Part shown: piece by piece, positions 11,473 through 24,474 of the stretch
How positions within the stretch are numbered: the stretch's first letter is position 1
How the letters are laid out: every line of letters starts with the position of its first letter
Notes under the pieces: generated by a model
What the model was told of the DNA's origin: nothing
Database searches by the model: none
The model's input: the letters and a program-made list of their open reading frames with translations, nothing else
Translations under genes and position numbers: made by a program
DNA from: Hymenolepis diminuta
Taxonomy: Eukaryota; Platyhelminthes; Cestoda; Cyclophyllidea; Hymenolepididae
Length of the DNA stretch: 64,000 bases
Reading direction: 5' to 3'
Assembly: GCA_900708905.1 (NCBI GenBank)
Contig: CAADRB010000001.1
Location: 6,411,876 to 6,475,875 of the forward strand

Positions 11473-14400
11473 TCAAACATTCACGGGCCCACCAGCCAAT
11501 TGACCTTGAGGTCCAGCACCCCCCTGACCTCCAGGATTACTTCCCGATGAACCGGGTGGGTAAGAGAGTCTTTCAAGGTCAGATATGAAAGTTTCGGGGG
11601 TAAGGAGATGTGTTCCTCCCACGAGAATATCCCACTGTTTGCCAGCACCTCCTCCACTACTCACAACTTGTGAGTAGGCCGCCATGACCTCATAGGCACA
11701 TCTCATCTCAGAGTAGGAGATACCACCTAGAATGAAGAAGATAAGACGAGGACCGGAGCGTGTTTGAGCGCTCTTTTCGCGATGCCACTGGCCATAACGG
11801 GCTGACATCGAGCCACCACCACCCGCACCGCCACTACGACTTAAACCACCACCAAAACCGGCGTTTCCACCTGCGCCAAGGCCTGACGCTTTTACGGGGC
11901 CACCACCAAAGAATGGATATTGACGAACATCCAAACGGTCTTCGCAAGCATCTTCAATGAGATCTTTTAGGTAGGGGGTCCAACGAGACATTTGGTATTT
12001 GGGTTCGTCGGCACGAGTTCGACGGTTCGCTGGAAGGTAGGGCTGTGGCGCCTTTCTGCGACCGATGGTCTGAAAAAGAATGCATTTTATTTTTCTCTTC
12101 TCTCTTTAATTCGGAGGGAACGAAGTTAATCGAAGGCATGCTAGAGTAAATTAAAAAATTTTAAATTCACCTGTTCGACTAAACTACGCTTAACTTTATG
12201 TATCTAATTGTTCTCGAATACAACAATCAGTACTCGATATGGACTCCACCATTTAACTATTTGAATATTTTGAATTAGTGATTAAATGGTTCTTAAATGA
12301 GTTTTGATGTTGTACTATTCAGTTGATTAATCTGCAGCATGTAAAGGAAGAAGTTAAATCGCCCAAAGTGTGTTGCCACTTTTATATCAAATTAATAATT
12401 ACAAACAAGCATTAATCGCTTTACTTAAACCTCCTCCATTTCTGTCTGCCTCTATAGCCGATTAGTAAAAATTTCAAGATTACTGAGCCACTGCTACAAT
12501 CGGAGAATAAATCAGTCAAATTTCCAAAAGATACAGACTCCAGTAATCTTCGAAATACGAGTATTCAGCCTTCTTTCTAACTAGCCTTCTTTAAATATAC
12601 CATATGTACTAGTGGTCTGGGGATGGATCTTTTGTCATCCCAGGATTTCAGTCACCAAACTCAAAAGTGTGAAAACCTCGGATTATTTACGATATTTGGT
12701 AAATTAATGAAATAATCAATTATTTTACACAATCTAGAAAACATACCGGTCCACTTCCAGCATCCTGTAGTACCGGTACCCCAAGCGCAGCAAGATTGCG
12801 TACTACAGCGGCTTGAGGTTCAGGAATTTGGGCATGCTGAATGAGTTTGGCCAAATTTTCTTCACTAATGCCTCCACGTTGAATCACATAGAGGAGAATG
12901 AGACGAAGCTTATCATAGGTCGAAACATTTGAGTCAATCAATAGGGGCACAGTATTTCGCATGTGATCTTTAATACGTTCACCTTCAGCATCCGTGCCCA
13001 TCGCAAGATCCTATTTGTGAAAGAAAAGTAAAGGTAGAAATTTTCATAATCATAAACTACTGATTTCCGAAATAAGTAGCTAGGTACATTGTCAACTAGA
13101 ACAATTGAGTGCACCAATTATAGCCACCACTGTCTATACAAAATATGCAAATAATTTCGCAGTTGTCCTAAAATCAGGCAACGATTACATGCACTCATCG
13201 TAAGCAAGTGGATTTAATTTAAGAGGAAAAACAACCATTATCACGGGATCAGTGATTTTGCTTTAATTCCCAAAATAATATGAGGTCTATTTTGTGGAGA
13301 ACAAAACAGGTACATTTGGAGGATCTAATGTTACTGATTCCGATCAGTGGTTGACAGCGACCTATCTAAGCGGCAGAGACCTACTCACTGTTTGTTTTTT
13401 TACACTGTCCATTACATCAAACCTCAATCAAGGTCGGCTACTTGTTATTGCTCAATGGGAAATAAACCCCGAAGCTAAATTCTTCTTTAATATTAATTCG
13501 GCAGGCGTATTCAGCTACTCTTCTGACTTTTAACTTTTGGTAAATTAGAGCTGATAGCTAAGCAGTTCTTCGTTAGTAGCTTAATACTGTGGATATCCCA
13601 GTTAGCAATAGAAAGCAACACTTAATTTCACATTCATACTGAAGCTTCAAGATATTCATTTCAGCAACCACAGTTCCCACTAAACTGACAAAAGTTAGCC
13701 ACTTATTGACTGAATTATTTAAACAAACAAATGGACACATAATAACATCACGTTCTCCGTAGAGAATTCAATATTAATCAAATGAAAGGTGATGAATGAG
13801 AGCTCACTTGTTCGACTTTACAGAGTTTATTGGTGTAAATTTGGTAGTTGTGCATGCAGTCTTCAGCAAGATGGAAATGAGTAGAGTACATGGAAAGCTC
13901 CTTCTGATATTGGGGCATCTTCTTCAACATCTGCGACAAATCCCGCATGGTCGTCTTGTCGCCACCGCTCGCCATTCTCTTATCCTCAGCAAATTTTTTT
14001 AACTTGTTCGTTACCTGGGGGGAAAGAGAGCATAAACAAATAAATTGTTACTTCCTACTGTTAACAGGAATATACACAGTTTAATAAATCTAACAGAATG
14101 CCCTGAAGCGACAAAACTACCAGCCCCAAGAAGAAAGGGGTAGTATCTAGATGATCTATGTAGGGAATAATTTGAACTGTGGTACCTGACAATGACTGCA
14201 AAAGGAGAATAGTGAATTTTATATACTGATGAACCAGTAGAGCGAAACATGAAATGAGAAAAATTGGGAAAAACGCTGCTAATACAACGAGCGGCAACGC
14301 GGGGCCTCAAATCAATCAGCTCTAAGCGGCCATACACTTGAAACTATGCGCAAGGAAAGACAAAATAAATACAAAAACGGTTACCACTAGCTTCTCCTCA

Positions 14401-17400
14401 TCGAGCCTCATCCACCTTTTTGTAACCTAGAGAAGAATGAGAATGCGCAGAAATAGACATTAATCCGGAATACACAGCATTTGAGACAACTAATTAAAAC
14501 AGTTCGATGGAGAGGAAGTAGATTTAAAGTGGCAATTTAAATTTACAAAATACATGTAAACTGTCTGCTTGAGAAAATATTAATAAGCCCCAAGCCCAAG
14601 GAAGCCGAATTATATGGTAAGTGCATTTCAGCGAAATTCACACTCCTCCTCCTTCACGCACAGAATTTTCGAGCATTAGCTTTCTACGCTCATACTAGGG
14701 AATGCAACCTCGCCAGTGATTTAATTACTAACAAACCAGGCAGCTGACCGATTCCCACGTATTCGAATCTAAATAAGCAATTTTAACCTCTTAAACAAAG
14801 CTCTAACTAACTGTCTTCTGCATTCTTCCTAATCAATCTACTGCATCTGAGCATCTATGTTATCCAGACTCTCAGTCTGGCCAGATGATAAACTTCTTTG
14901 AAAATGGCATAATATAAGATGTGATTAAGTGGAGACGCGTTCTCACTGAGGTCTTCAGAGTCTTGTAGGTAGTTCTCATTACGCCTAGATTTTATCAGTG
15001 GCGACTGAGCGTTTTATTTGACATTCAGGTTCAACCATTAGCGTTGGTCATTCCGTTCACTAAACATCAAGCGAAGAGATCCGATTTCATGAACTTTCGC
15101 TTGACAGCCAAAGTTCCTGTCAAATTGGATCAGAGTAGTTAATCTATGATACATTCTCAATGGGGAGCCGAATCGAATATTTCACTGTATCCGAGCAAAA
15201 TCCATAAATTTCATCCCTCATGCGCTGCATTATCGATTAGCGGATTTCTGAGAATACAATACAATTATTATATGAACCTCAGGTCTTCTTGCTTCTGATT
15301 CTGAGCAATTGTGACCGTAGTGTAATTTCAGATCATACCATTAGTCACATAATGTCACACCATTGGCGATATACCTTTAAAATAATTGGGCGCTTCAACA
15401 ATAAGTTAAAATGGACTCACGCAATTTCAGTACAGGCACCTAATACCATAGAATCAGTATTTTACCGTCAATCTCATAAAAATTTGACCACCAAAATGGA
15501 CTAGAGCATTTTAGATAGCATGTAGATTTTGTCACTCTATGGTGACGAAATTCTGGTTAATTTTGCTCATGCAAACATTAAAACCTAGGCATGTGGAAAA
15601 AATGATGTTTTACAACATACATACATGTGGTAAGAGACCACTGACTGGACACACACGTTACAGTCCTGAATGTCCTTTTAATTCTCCAACTTTGTCTTAT
15701 TTTATATTTTATAGATTTAACGATTCGCTAGCTAAAGTTAACCAATAATCCTTGCCTCGTTTGTCGCTATTTTATGGCCCTTCTTTGGCCACACTTTCGT
15801 TTCTCTTTCCTTGAATAGTCACTCTATTTCATCCCTTTCTCAACGATTGCATTACCGTAAGTTTGGAAACTTGAAATAAAGACCTACTTGCTCCACTACC
15901 ATAGATCTTGCTCAAAGAAGAGTGATTGTTACTAGAGGAGTAACTTTTAACCCAGTTAAATGTCACTAACCTCTCTTCCCTTACTGTCCGTATGGGATGT
16001 AATAGGTAGTGTCAAATCCCGTTTTTAAATATATTATTCTTTATCCGATCATCTCCTCACATTTCCTCCGAAACCATTTAGAGAATTTCTACGTCCACAT
16101 TGGGTAGAGCGGAAAAAACAAGGGGTCTCCCTCATGAGAAACCCGAATACTGCCGCTCCTCTTTATTAGCCAAACTTAACCAATGCGGTTGGCCATTCCG
16201 CTCACAGGAAGTGCACCGATGGGCATCGCACCATGGTCTGGGGTTTTGCAGACGAGCACGTTAACCATTGACTTGTACATTACTGAATTTCAATGAAATA
16301 CATAGCGAATAAGGTCACTTTTGATAAGAAAAATACCTGTTGAGAGACGACCGCAATATGCTGATGACGAAGTTCTCTCCACAAATCATCCGATTCGTCT
16401 AAAATCACCTCCTTCTCCCTCTCCTCGGGTCCCGAGGTGTTGATATAACTGAGAAAAATCATGAAAAAGAAAATTAAGCGGTGATTATTGAATAGGTTTA
16501 CAAGGCCATGACATGTGAGGGGCTAGCTGAGCGAATTCTTCTGGAAAATAACGAAGACTTGGTCTTTAGGCTGCAATGCAAGTTCTATTACTCTTTGAAT
16601 TATTAGATGGCAAAGAAAACTAGAAAGAAAGCCTGCGCAAAATTATGGCCACGGGAAATCTATCAATACTGGCATATCAGGAATAAAACAGCCAGCAATG
16701 AGAAAAAAATGAAATGGAAGCTGCTAAGTGCATAAGAATGTGCGTGGAAAAGAAAGCAATGCCGTTACAACATCAACGATACCACCGTTCTTCAGAAGCA
16801 ACGATGAACAGAAAAGTTCAGCATCAAACTTCTGATTGCTTAAAGTCTTATAAAAGACGAAGTTAGTTGAAACGCCACAAATCAGAATGATATCTTCGAC
16901 ATTGACAACGTTATCAATGAATCTCTTCTTCTGAGCTGAGAAGAAGCAAAATCCTGACTCCGTAAACGAAATCTCCCTACCATTCCCCAAAATTTTTCCT
17001 CATAGCTATAGCTACACATCCGATTGTCCAAATTGTAGAATGCATACCATCGTTATAAATAAACAGACGTGTTATTGTTTCTAAATAGATAACAAAAGCC
17101 CTCGACATGTCAATATCTCGAATCGTAGATCGTCCGACTTATTAATCATGTTCATTCATAATTTATTTCCAGAGAGCCTCCCATAACAAAATTGAGTCGA
17201 AGATTTTCAGTGCCCCGAGCGGAGTTCATTTATCAGGCTAATTGGTTACAGTTCTCTCATTCTTATGCCATGAAAGTAATTCTCATCAACGCATCAATTA
17301 CTGCTTAGCCAACCAATCCCAAATAGGCAATTGATCCTTCTTAATAAAAATGATATTTTTGAGCTTCATTGCCTTCCTAATGAGTCCGGATATTACCGGA

Positions 17401-20400
17401 TGAGATTTTATTAGTGGCTACTAGTCGTTCTATTGAAAACTTAAGCCTATAACTACGAAAACTATTATATTCTCTGTTCTTCTTCACCATGAGTATTATT
17501 CCTTTTTAATCCGTCACTGACCATCAGATCCGTATTATTTTAAGAAATCTGACGGTACAAATAAATAAAATGAAGTACATGCTTTGCTCTCAGGGTAGAC
17601 AATACGACTGTGTACCTTTGAACAGTTCAAAACAGAACAAAAGTTCAAATATTTAAAACGGGAGAATAAGTACGAAAAAGGAAATAGTGTTGTATTAACC
17701 TCATCAAACCCACAGGTAAATCAAATGTCCTGATAAGAGAATAATTATATTTTTACTATTTATTTTAAATTATGTTAGATTGGATCCTACATGAATTCAT
17801 TTGCACTAGCTACGAAATTCAGCCTCTACTAAATAACACTCCTGCAGCCATAAAGTGGCACCACCAAAGAATCTTTTAAATTAAAGCAACTCTTACAATG
17901 TAAAGAAAATTTAATTTAGATTAAAATTAAACTTTAATAAGTAACTTGGGTAGATATGGAACCCAAACTCATTACGTCCAATAAATCTTGCTATAACCAG
18001 TCCATTCCTTACAAAGATACAGTTAAATATGACTGATCAAATTTTCAAACAGAAATAAGAAGAATATCGATCAAACCAAAGGTAAATATCTGTTTATGGT
18101 AGTAAGACAAGCGAATAATTAATTAAAATATGGGTTAATCCCTTCTAAGCTATCAATGCTTTGACATTTCGCAATAAATCGGCCTTGAAATGAACTAACT
18201 AGGGTGCATAATTAGTACATACCGTCAAAAGAGCACTCATTTATTTCAAAAATCGGGAATTTCTTTACGAAGTTAATTGAATGCGTGAAAAAAAAGAAGT
18301 TGGTTATTCTTAGAGCCAGTGTAACGGCAATGAATTGTGCGCCTCTGACGTGCACGTGGCCAACGCACACGTCTACCAAGTCAGAAGTCATAAGATTGAT
18401 ACAAATCCAGGGGAGACGTGAATAGGTTTCACATAAGAGGGATAATTACCCCTACCCAAGCAAAACCTTCCTTTATTGGTCTTGGGAAGTACATATGCGA
18501 CCATTTGTGAAAGTAATTAAAATTTTGATTGGACATTCACTGGGATCGATGAAGTCATTAAGAGATGAAGCTTAAGAGATGTCTATGCGGAAATCAACAG
18601 TCAAAATATGTAAGCACATCAGATCGGCGATCATATCACGTAGAAGACAACTGTAGAAAGCAAACTGCAGCATGCCTGCAAATATCCGATAAATTGAATA
18701 TCCACCAGTACTTCATTACATGAGGCTATTGCAAAGTCGCTCCTATGGAACTCGCATTCTTCCTTCCCTCTTGTTGCCCAAAATTAGCCAATGCTGATAA
18801 CTATCCACACCATCAAATTTGCACAGACAGCCATCAATCTTATGACCTCTAACTTGACAGAAGTGCATGTTGACCACGGTGCCATCAGTGGTAATAACTA
18901 CTGCAATAATGCATTTACGTTTTACAACGTCAGCTCATAGAAAAGGATCTAAATAAGGGCAACAGTAAGATGGTACAATACTAAAGAGGAAATACGATCG
19001 AGCATAAGTGAAAGTTAATCTAAATGTGGACCACTGCATTAAGAAATCGATAAAAACAATTAATAGAAAAAAAAACATTGACCGAATATGGTAGCCCAAT
19101 GCGCTCTCTAAGATGAATAAGTAAAAATAAAGCCAAAATAAGATATCAAAATACAGAAATAAGTTCTAAAAGGCTTAAAAATGATTCATTACTGATTTGG
19201 CGTCATGAAACTTAAAAAGTTTGCACGCTTGCCATGATGAACGTTGAAAGTGCGACCATAAAAATATATTCAAACTCACGGGTAGTTGAAAGCTTATTTT
19301 CTAGAATGGTAATGTATCAAGACATGAAAAAATTAAACAAAAATATGCTGATGAACACTCAAGTGGGCGGAATGGCCAACGCCATTGGCTAAGTCTGGCC
19401 AATAAAGTGACCGACAGACTTTGTGTTTCTCTCTAGGGAGACATCATGATGCTATTCTTCTATCATGCATAGTGGTCAGTTACAGTAATACAGAATCGCA
19501 GCGAATTAGCGTTTTTTTATAATCTTATCATCCCCCCAAAGAACTACAAATTCCAAAACTCTATAATAACACGAAATTGACCTGAGGGTAGATTTTATTC
19601 AGAAATTCCGTAAGGCAGCGATCCTGCAATTTAGCACATTTTAACAAATATGCTAATTTTATGAATAATTAACAATAAAATATTAAATTAACTTTCCTTA
19701 GATAAAAAATCACTCATTTTTTTCCAACACGTATGCTAACGAATAGCTCAATATCTCTAAAGATTGGAGTGGCGCCACCAACCATTCTTTCAAACTGATT
19801 GTGTACAATAAGACTATTTCGGGCTAGTCCGAAAAATACAAGGTTCTGGAAATACAAGCTAGTAAAAACTTTTGCTCTTGAAAGCGTACTTCAAGTATAA
19901 GCCTAACTTGATCGTTTTCAAAGCCAAACTCCTTCACCCCAGGTCAAGAAAGACTTTAAAAAGACATCAATCGCAACCCAATCTATATAGGAATCGTTGG
20001 TTTCGGGACAGAAACCTCCTGATACCACTGTCAATATGTTATTTTGAACGCCATGCTTCCCTTGACCAAACCATATTCCTGATCTAATTGGACTAAATAA
20101 ATGGGCCGCAAATAACACAGTGGTAGGGTTGTTGAAACCAAATATATTCTCAATTTCTCTACATGCGGCTAACTAATTTAAAGACTAAAAACGCAAACTT
20201 GTATCAAAAACCGGTCAAATAGTTCAAAATCGTAGAACGATGTGATTACCAATATACCAATAGAAAAATGTTTCCGAAATAGCCCACTTAGATCAACCAT
20301 CAACATACTTATGGAATAAATAAAAAAATCAATCTAGCAGTGAAGCTTCAAACAAACTGGCGAACACGGCATACCTCGCAGTTTGCACATAACGGTAACT

Positions 20401-22410
20401 GATTTCAGAAAAATATGCACGACTGGTTAAGCAAACACTTATTCGGTCTCAATTTTTACATCAAAATTAACTTGAAAACTCACCGATAGACGTCGTTTTC
20501 AATAGCAAGCAGATCATAGGCCATAGCTTGGAATGTTAATTCATGAAGAACTGGCGAGATGGGATCAAATCCTCGATCAAGAATGATTAATTGACTGCGA
20601 TCCTTGTAAGGACCTTCGCCCATCTGCGGGTCGTCGGCTTTGTAGGCATCCAATTTCTGTTGAACCAATTGGGCAAATTCACAATTCTTATCGTGTTGGC
20701 TAGAGAAAGGAAAGGAAAAGTGAAAAGTGTTTTGAAAAGATTTCTTTGTGAAAGCCCGAGTTTCTCCATTAGACAATTACCCAAACCTCCTAACCAGTTC
20801 AAATGACGTGTCTGTTGAGAACTTCATGAAGCCAATCCTCTAAAATGACCTTTCGCAACTCAAAGCCCAATTAGGGGTCCCTAAGAGTATGCCTCAATTT
20901 TCCAAACTCATCTAGTAAAACGTTTTCTAACATTCATCTGAGTAGAAGATTATCATTCTGGAGCGCTCCCAATAAGAACCTAGACATAATCAGTGTGGTC
21001 GGCCATTCTATTCACTAGATGTGCACCAGCAGATATCGAACCCGTGACTTAAAGCTCATTTGACAACGATGAGAAAGCTGATATTAAGTAAACGCTTTTT
21101 GAGCCTGCATAGATAATCCGTAATTAATTTTCAACAAGGAAAGACTTCAACTTTGGGCGGATACTTTACTAGAGCTGATTAAATGCCCATAAAACTATGC
21201 AGAAGGAATATATCAACGAATAAGATAAATCAAAACAGACGCAAAGTGACCCGACTATTGTGGTTAAAAAATTGACGAAATTAAAGCTCAGTCTATGATA
21301 GTATAAGAACTGCAAAATGCAGTAATACTTATTGTATGCAAAGGTTCTCAGAAAAGGAGTGATTAGCATGCGACAAATAAGGTGAATAATGAAAATTTTT
21401 AACTAATGAAAGTATTTTATTTCTAGAAATTCCAAATTTACGAAAGAGAAGGTAAATGTATCACAATTTACCTTCAGTCCTTAGTGGAATTAGATGAAAA
21501 ACAAAAAATTTTAAGTAAAAGTATGATAAATTAGCAACATAAGGCTTTTTAAATCAACACCAGATACCGATATATTTAAGATATTGGTAGTGCTCAAACA
21601 TCACATATTAATGATCCCAACTCTCCCAAATCACATTCACCGCTTATTGCAAATAGCATAATACATTATCTTAAATATAAATAGGCTTAAGATTACAGGC
21701 CTACCTCCTATAACGAATCGGGGGATATTCGCCAATTGTAGCACAAAGAGTGGCAATCTGTTCCGCGATATGTTCCAAATGATGCATTTGACCAGGATGA
21801 GGTGGATAACTCTGATTATAGTAGAATTGAGTACTATCAGGTGAATCTAACGAGAAAACTCGACTCTCAACAGGGAGGAATGCAATGTTTATCTCCTTTA
21901 GAGTTTTAATGAAGGTTGCACAATTTGATTGGCAAAGACGATTGAATAGTTCATCGGGACAGGCTACAAAATTGAAGGAATAAAAACATATGAATACCTT
22001 CTGTTAAAAAGACATGAGCTCCTTTGTACTGATATCGTGGACCTTGAAAATCATTCATGAGAGCTTGAATAGACTATAACAAATCAAATAATACAAAAAG
22101 ATCATACTCTCTCAGTTGGTGTTATGAGATAAATGGCCTCCAGTGGGAGAATCTCCCGACGTTTGCTAGCATCCTCCACAACTAAGGAAATTTAGAAAGA
22201 TAGAGAAAAAACTTACGAGTAATTCCCTCGTTCATGATCTCATGCATTTTGCAGCAGGAGGATACCATTCGAGTGGATAATTTATCCAATACTAAGACCT
22301 TCCATTCCTTCGGCTTCTTTAGGGGTAAAATTACCTCATTCATAATTTCTACAAATAAAATAACTAAACATTAAATGCGAACTTTTTGCGACACTCTGTT
22401 TTAGCGACAT
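11473..22410 (-). CDS. unc-18: Munc18-1 / UNC-18 (syntaxin-binding protein 1)
   Basis: A Sec1/Munc18-family protein that binds syntaxin and promotes SNARE-driven vesicle fusion at nerve terminals and in secretory cells. Ten exons on the minus strand: 22410-22383, 22348-22217, 22181-22108, 22073-21998, 21963-21705, 20699-20484, 16448-16337, 14014-13808, 13010-12747, 12069-11473. All junctions are GT..AG and phase-consistent, giving about 654 residues. Family motifs in order: [113 protein letters not shown] and [12 protein letters not shown]. The order and conservation match neuronal Munc18-1 rather than Sly1, Vps45 or Vps33. It exceeds the usual ~600 residues because of a Gly-rich insert (about 11810-11905) and a Gly-rich tail before the stop. 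The ATG lies in a 28-nt first exon (MSLKQSVAK); this start is inferred from phase, a 34-nt intron and alignment to the family N-terminus. Confidence 0.96.
11485..11905 (-). other. Gly-rich low-complexity insertions in the Munc18 last exon
   Basis: Within the last Munc18 exon, a Gly/Ser/Ala-rich run (about 11810-11905) sits between the FGGGP segment and the conserved SARYGQWH. A second Gly/Ser run lies near 11640-11670 (SSGGGAGK), and a Gly/Gln-rich tail (about 11485-11545) precedes the stop. Vertebrate Munc18-1 has a short Ser-rich loop at the first position and no comparable tail. The frame stays open and conserved domain-3 blocks flank the inserts, so they are probably translated flexible loops. 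Confidence 0.8.
15030..15096 (-). repeat. SINE fragment in Munc18 intron
   Basis: A partial copy: AACCATTAGCGTTGGTCATT followed by CCGTTCACTAAACATC is the reverse complement of the SINE body (GAGCGGAATGGCCAACG...ATTGG). The head and tail are not recognisable. Confidence 0.6.
16115..16277 (-). repeat. tRNA-derived SINE copy in Munc18 intron
   Basis: The minus strand reads GTCAATGGTTAACGTGCTCG, then CATCGGTGCACTTCCTGTGAGCGGAATGGCCAACCGCATTGGTTAAG in the body and GCAGTATTCGGGTTTCTCAT distally. It is the best-preserved body in the window. It ends 60 bases before the start of the exon that encodes the DDLWRELRH segment. Confidence 0.85.
18751..18892 (-). repeat. Degraded SINE copy in Munc18 intron
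   Basis: On the minus strand the tRNA-like head is recognisable (CCACTGATGGCACCGTGGTC, then ACATGCACTTCTGTC), followed by a body remnant (ATTGGCTAATTTTGGGC). A further possible head remnant lies at 18320-18410 on the plus strand. Confidence 0.5.
19356..19475 (+). repeat. SINE body and tail without head
   Basis: GTGGGCGGAATGGCCAACGC, CATTGGCTAAGTCTGGCCAA and the distal GACATCATGATGCTATTCTT match the SINE body and tail. The box A/box B portion is absent, as expected for a 5'-truncated insertion. Confidence 0.7.
20980..21075 (-). repeat. SINE fragment in Munc18 intron
   Basis: The reverse strand carries a head with a box B-like GTCACGGGTTCGATATC, then GGTGCACATCTAGTGAATAG and the body start (ATGGCCGACCACAC). 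The distal part has decayed. Confidence 0.65.
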
Positions 22411-23682
22411 CTTTAAGTTAGATGGCCGCGGAGAGAAATCGAATCATGTAAACGTTAACAGACCAGTTAAAACATTGAATTAAGGCCATAAAAATAAATT
22501 AGAAAAGTGTTATCTAAAAAATATATTTACCTAACTTTTATAATCGTCTATGTGTGTAAAAGCTGTACTTAGTCGTTACAGTTCTATATTTCTATTCAAA
22601 AAAGCCGAATCTAAGTAAATTTTAAAGATCATAAAATATGGTCTGTATATAATAAATCTCAAGTTTTAGTAATTATCTGTAGTGAATTTGTCAAGATTTA
22701 TCAACAAATATAAATTTAATGATGAAAACTGCTTTTGGTGACATGTAATTAAATTAGTGTCTGGCATGCTCAAGCGTTCTTTCCTTGCATTTTTATTTTG
22801 CAATATTGATAGTACATTATTATACTACTATGTAAATACTTTAATTAAAAAAACGATTGTGGTGGTTCTATGTAGATAATAACTTGAAGCAATTATTCGG
22901 GAAAAAATTTTGGAATATAGTTACTAATTCTGAGTAATTACCAGTGTTTATAATATATGTAATTTTATTTGGCATTTGCTGTCTATATTAGATTCTATCC
23001 TCGCCCGAATCGTCTTTTTTGTCAACGTTTAAATTTACTTACTTTTTGTCAACGCTAATTGAAAACTGTTATAACCTCATTAACCTCTCAAAATAGCGAC
23101 AGAATTGCCTTAATGTTGGGTTTTACTGAAAATTTATCCAAGGGCAACGATTTCACAATTTTGCACATATTGGACTTTAAAAAAATTTCCTTTTTTATTC
23201 AACACCTCTCGGCGAACGTTGTTTATCAATATGTTTGAGTGCTGAATCCACCTTAAGTCTTACCCGCAGTATTCTGGATTCTCTGAAGTATAGACGGGGC
23301 CGATGATAGAGCTGGGTCTCTGAAGTTTTGGGATGGCAAGATGGACGGAAGTCACATATGTCCAAGTTAATCTCCATTAAATTAAGTCAAGGTTGTGAAC
23401 CCAGAATGGAGATTTTTATGATGACGCACCCAGATTTGGACGCCAATATGGAGGGCCGTCAGAAAAAGGATTAGGAATTTCTTCCACTACCTCCTTACCT
23501 TGTGAGACGAGACGTTGTCTATTCTCACTGCCAACAAGTTACCCATCCAGACCATTGAATTTAAGTGGAGAGGGAAAATGGAAGATTTTGAGATCATGGC
23601 AAAATTTCTCAAATCGAGTTGAAGAAAACTGAGCGAAATTTCAGTACACAATGATTTTTGGTCTGTGATGAGTGGCCTGCAT
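22411..23682. other. Upstream flank of Munc18
   Basis: No coding region was recognised. The segment is very AT-rich. A short duplication, TTTTTTGTCAACG near 23018-23030 and TTTTTGTCAACG near 23043-23054, is the only local pattern noted. The Munc18 promoter should lie here, but I see no TATA or CCAAT arrangement that I would defend. Confidence 0.5.
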
Positions 23683-24283
23683 TAGTCAGCAGGTGTCCAA
23701 TATCTACTAGTGGTTAGAAATGGTTGAACGGCAATAAGATCTCCTATACGATGTGCTATAACGCAGAGCTAACAATCCAGAAAACTCGGTAATATGGCAA
23801 CTTAACACAGAAGCTAATAACCCACGGCAGATCACAAGACAAGTTGTAGTCTACGCGAGTGTATTAACGAAACTCACTCTCAATCCATATCGGCTTAAAC
23901 AAGTAAGTATAATTATCAAGTGGGGATATAAAGAAAGAAATTACATTTTTATTCACAGAAGAAATATTGAGAGTGGGGGAAAATAATTATCATTTCTTCT
24001 AGCACAATGTCCACAGGCGGTCCCGCTGTGTGTTTATGGATTTGCACATAGATACCTAAAGAGTTACCGGTCATCACGCCGAGACACCAACGACAAGACA
24101 TAACTGACGTCCACTGAAGAAACGTTTTGTATATAAACCTAATTTATTTATTAATAAATTGGGATAGTTTGCCTGCCACCCCCGAAATGATCTGATGACA
24201 TGAGTGACTTGACTTATTCCACATATTCGATTAATATGGCCCCGGTAGACCTAACGTTATTGCGTGATTAATACTTAGTGGAA
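23683..24283 (-). repeat. Solo-LTR-like element, family L1, copy 1, split by an L2 insertion
   Basis: The minus strand of 24283-24005 followed by 23748-23683 aligns with 26883-27212 on the plus strand: AATAACGTTAGGTCTACCGG, GGAATAAGTCAAGTCACTCA, TTAGGTTTATATACAAA and ATGTCTTGTCGTTGG, then CGTATAGGAGATCTTATTGC at the far end. The alignment is interrupted only at 23754-24004, where an L2 element sits. The end corresponding to the CA terminus of copy 2 reads CTGCTGACTAATGCA. Confidence 0.85.
23754..24004 (+). mobile_element. Solo-LTR-like element, family L2, copy 3, nested in L1
   Basis: The element is 251 bp, begins TGCTATAACGCAG and ends TTCTTCTAGCA, so it has TG...CA termini. It is flanked by CGATG (23749-23753) and CAATG (24005-24009), a 5-bp target duplication with one change. 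The uninterrupted L1 copy shows the single empty site (reverse complement CAATG) at 27137-27141. TG...CA ends, a ~250-bp length, no coding capacity and a 5-bp duplication fit a solo LTR, or one LTR of a non-coding TRIM-type element. Other copies lie at 2622-2888 and 8407-8637. Confidence 0.8.
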
Positions 24284-24474
24284 GCTACTAATGGCGGTAC
24301 CGGTAGTGTCATATTTAATAAGTACAAACTTAGGCCACTTTGAATGCGAATCAACCAGGACTAAATGAGAGATTCCAACTAGAATAAGGTCAATGTGGGA
24401 CCAAAGAACCTCAGCTTGAGAACAAACGGGATTCTGGTGATAAGAAAATACTAACTTGCCTGCATTTTATACAA

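Noticed and set aside
11760..11960. Plus-strand 66-codon His/Arg-rich frame
   Set aside because: Antisense shadow of the Gly-rich Munc18 segment; repetitive GGN codons give His/Pro/Arg frames on the other strand.
14011..14337. 108-codon minus-strand frame in a Munc18 intron
   Set aside because: It lies between Munc18 exons, and the family alignment leaves no room for extra sequence between SQQ and VTNKLKKF.
16724..16990. 88-codon minus-strand frame upstream of the Munc18 exon at 16448
   Set aside because: Flanking exons join in phase without it, and it lacks Munc18 motifs.
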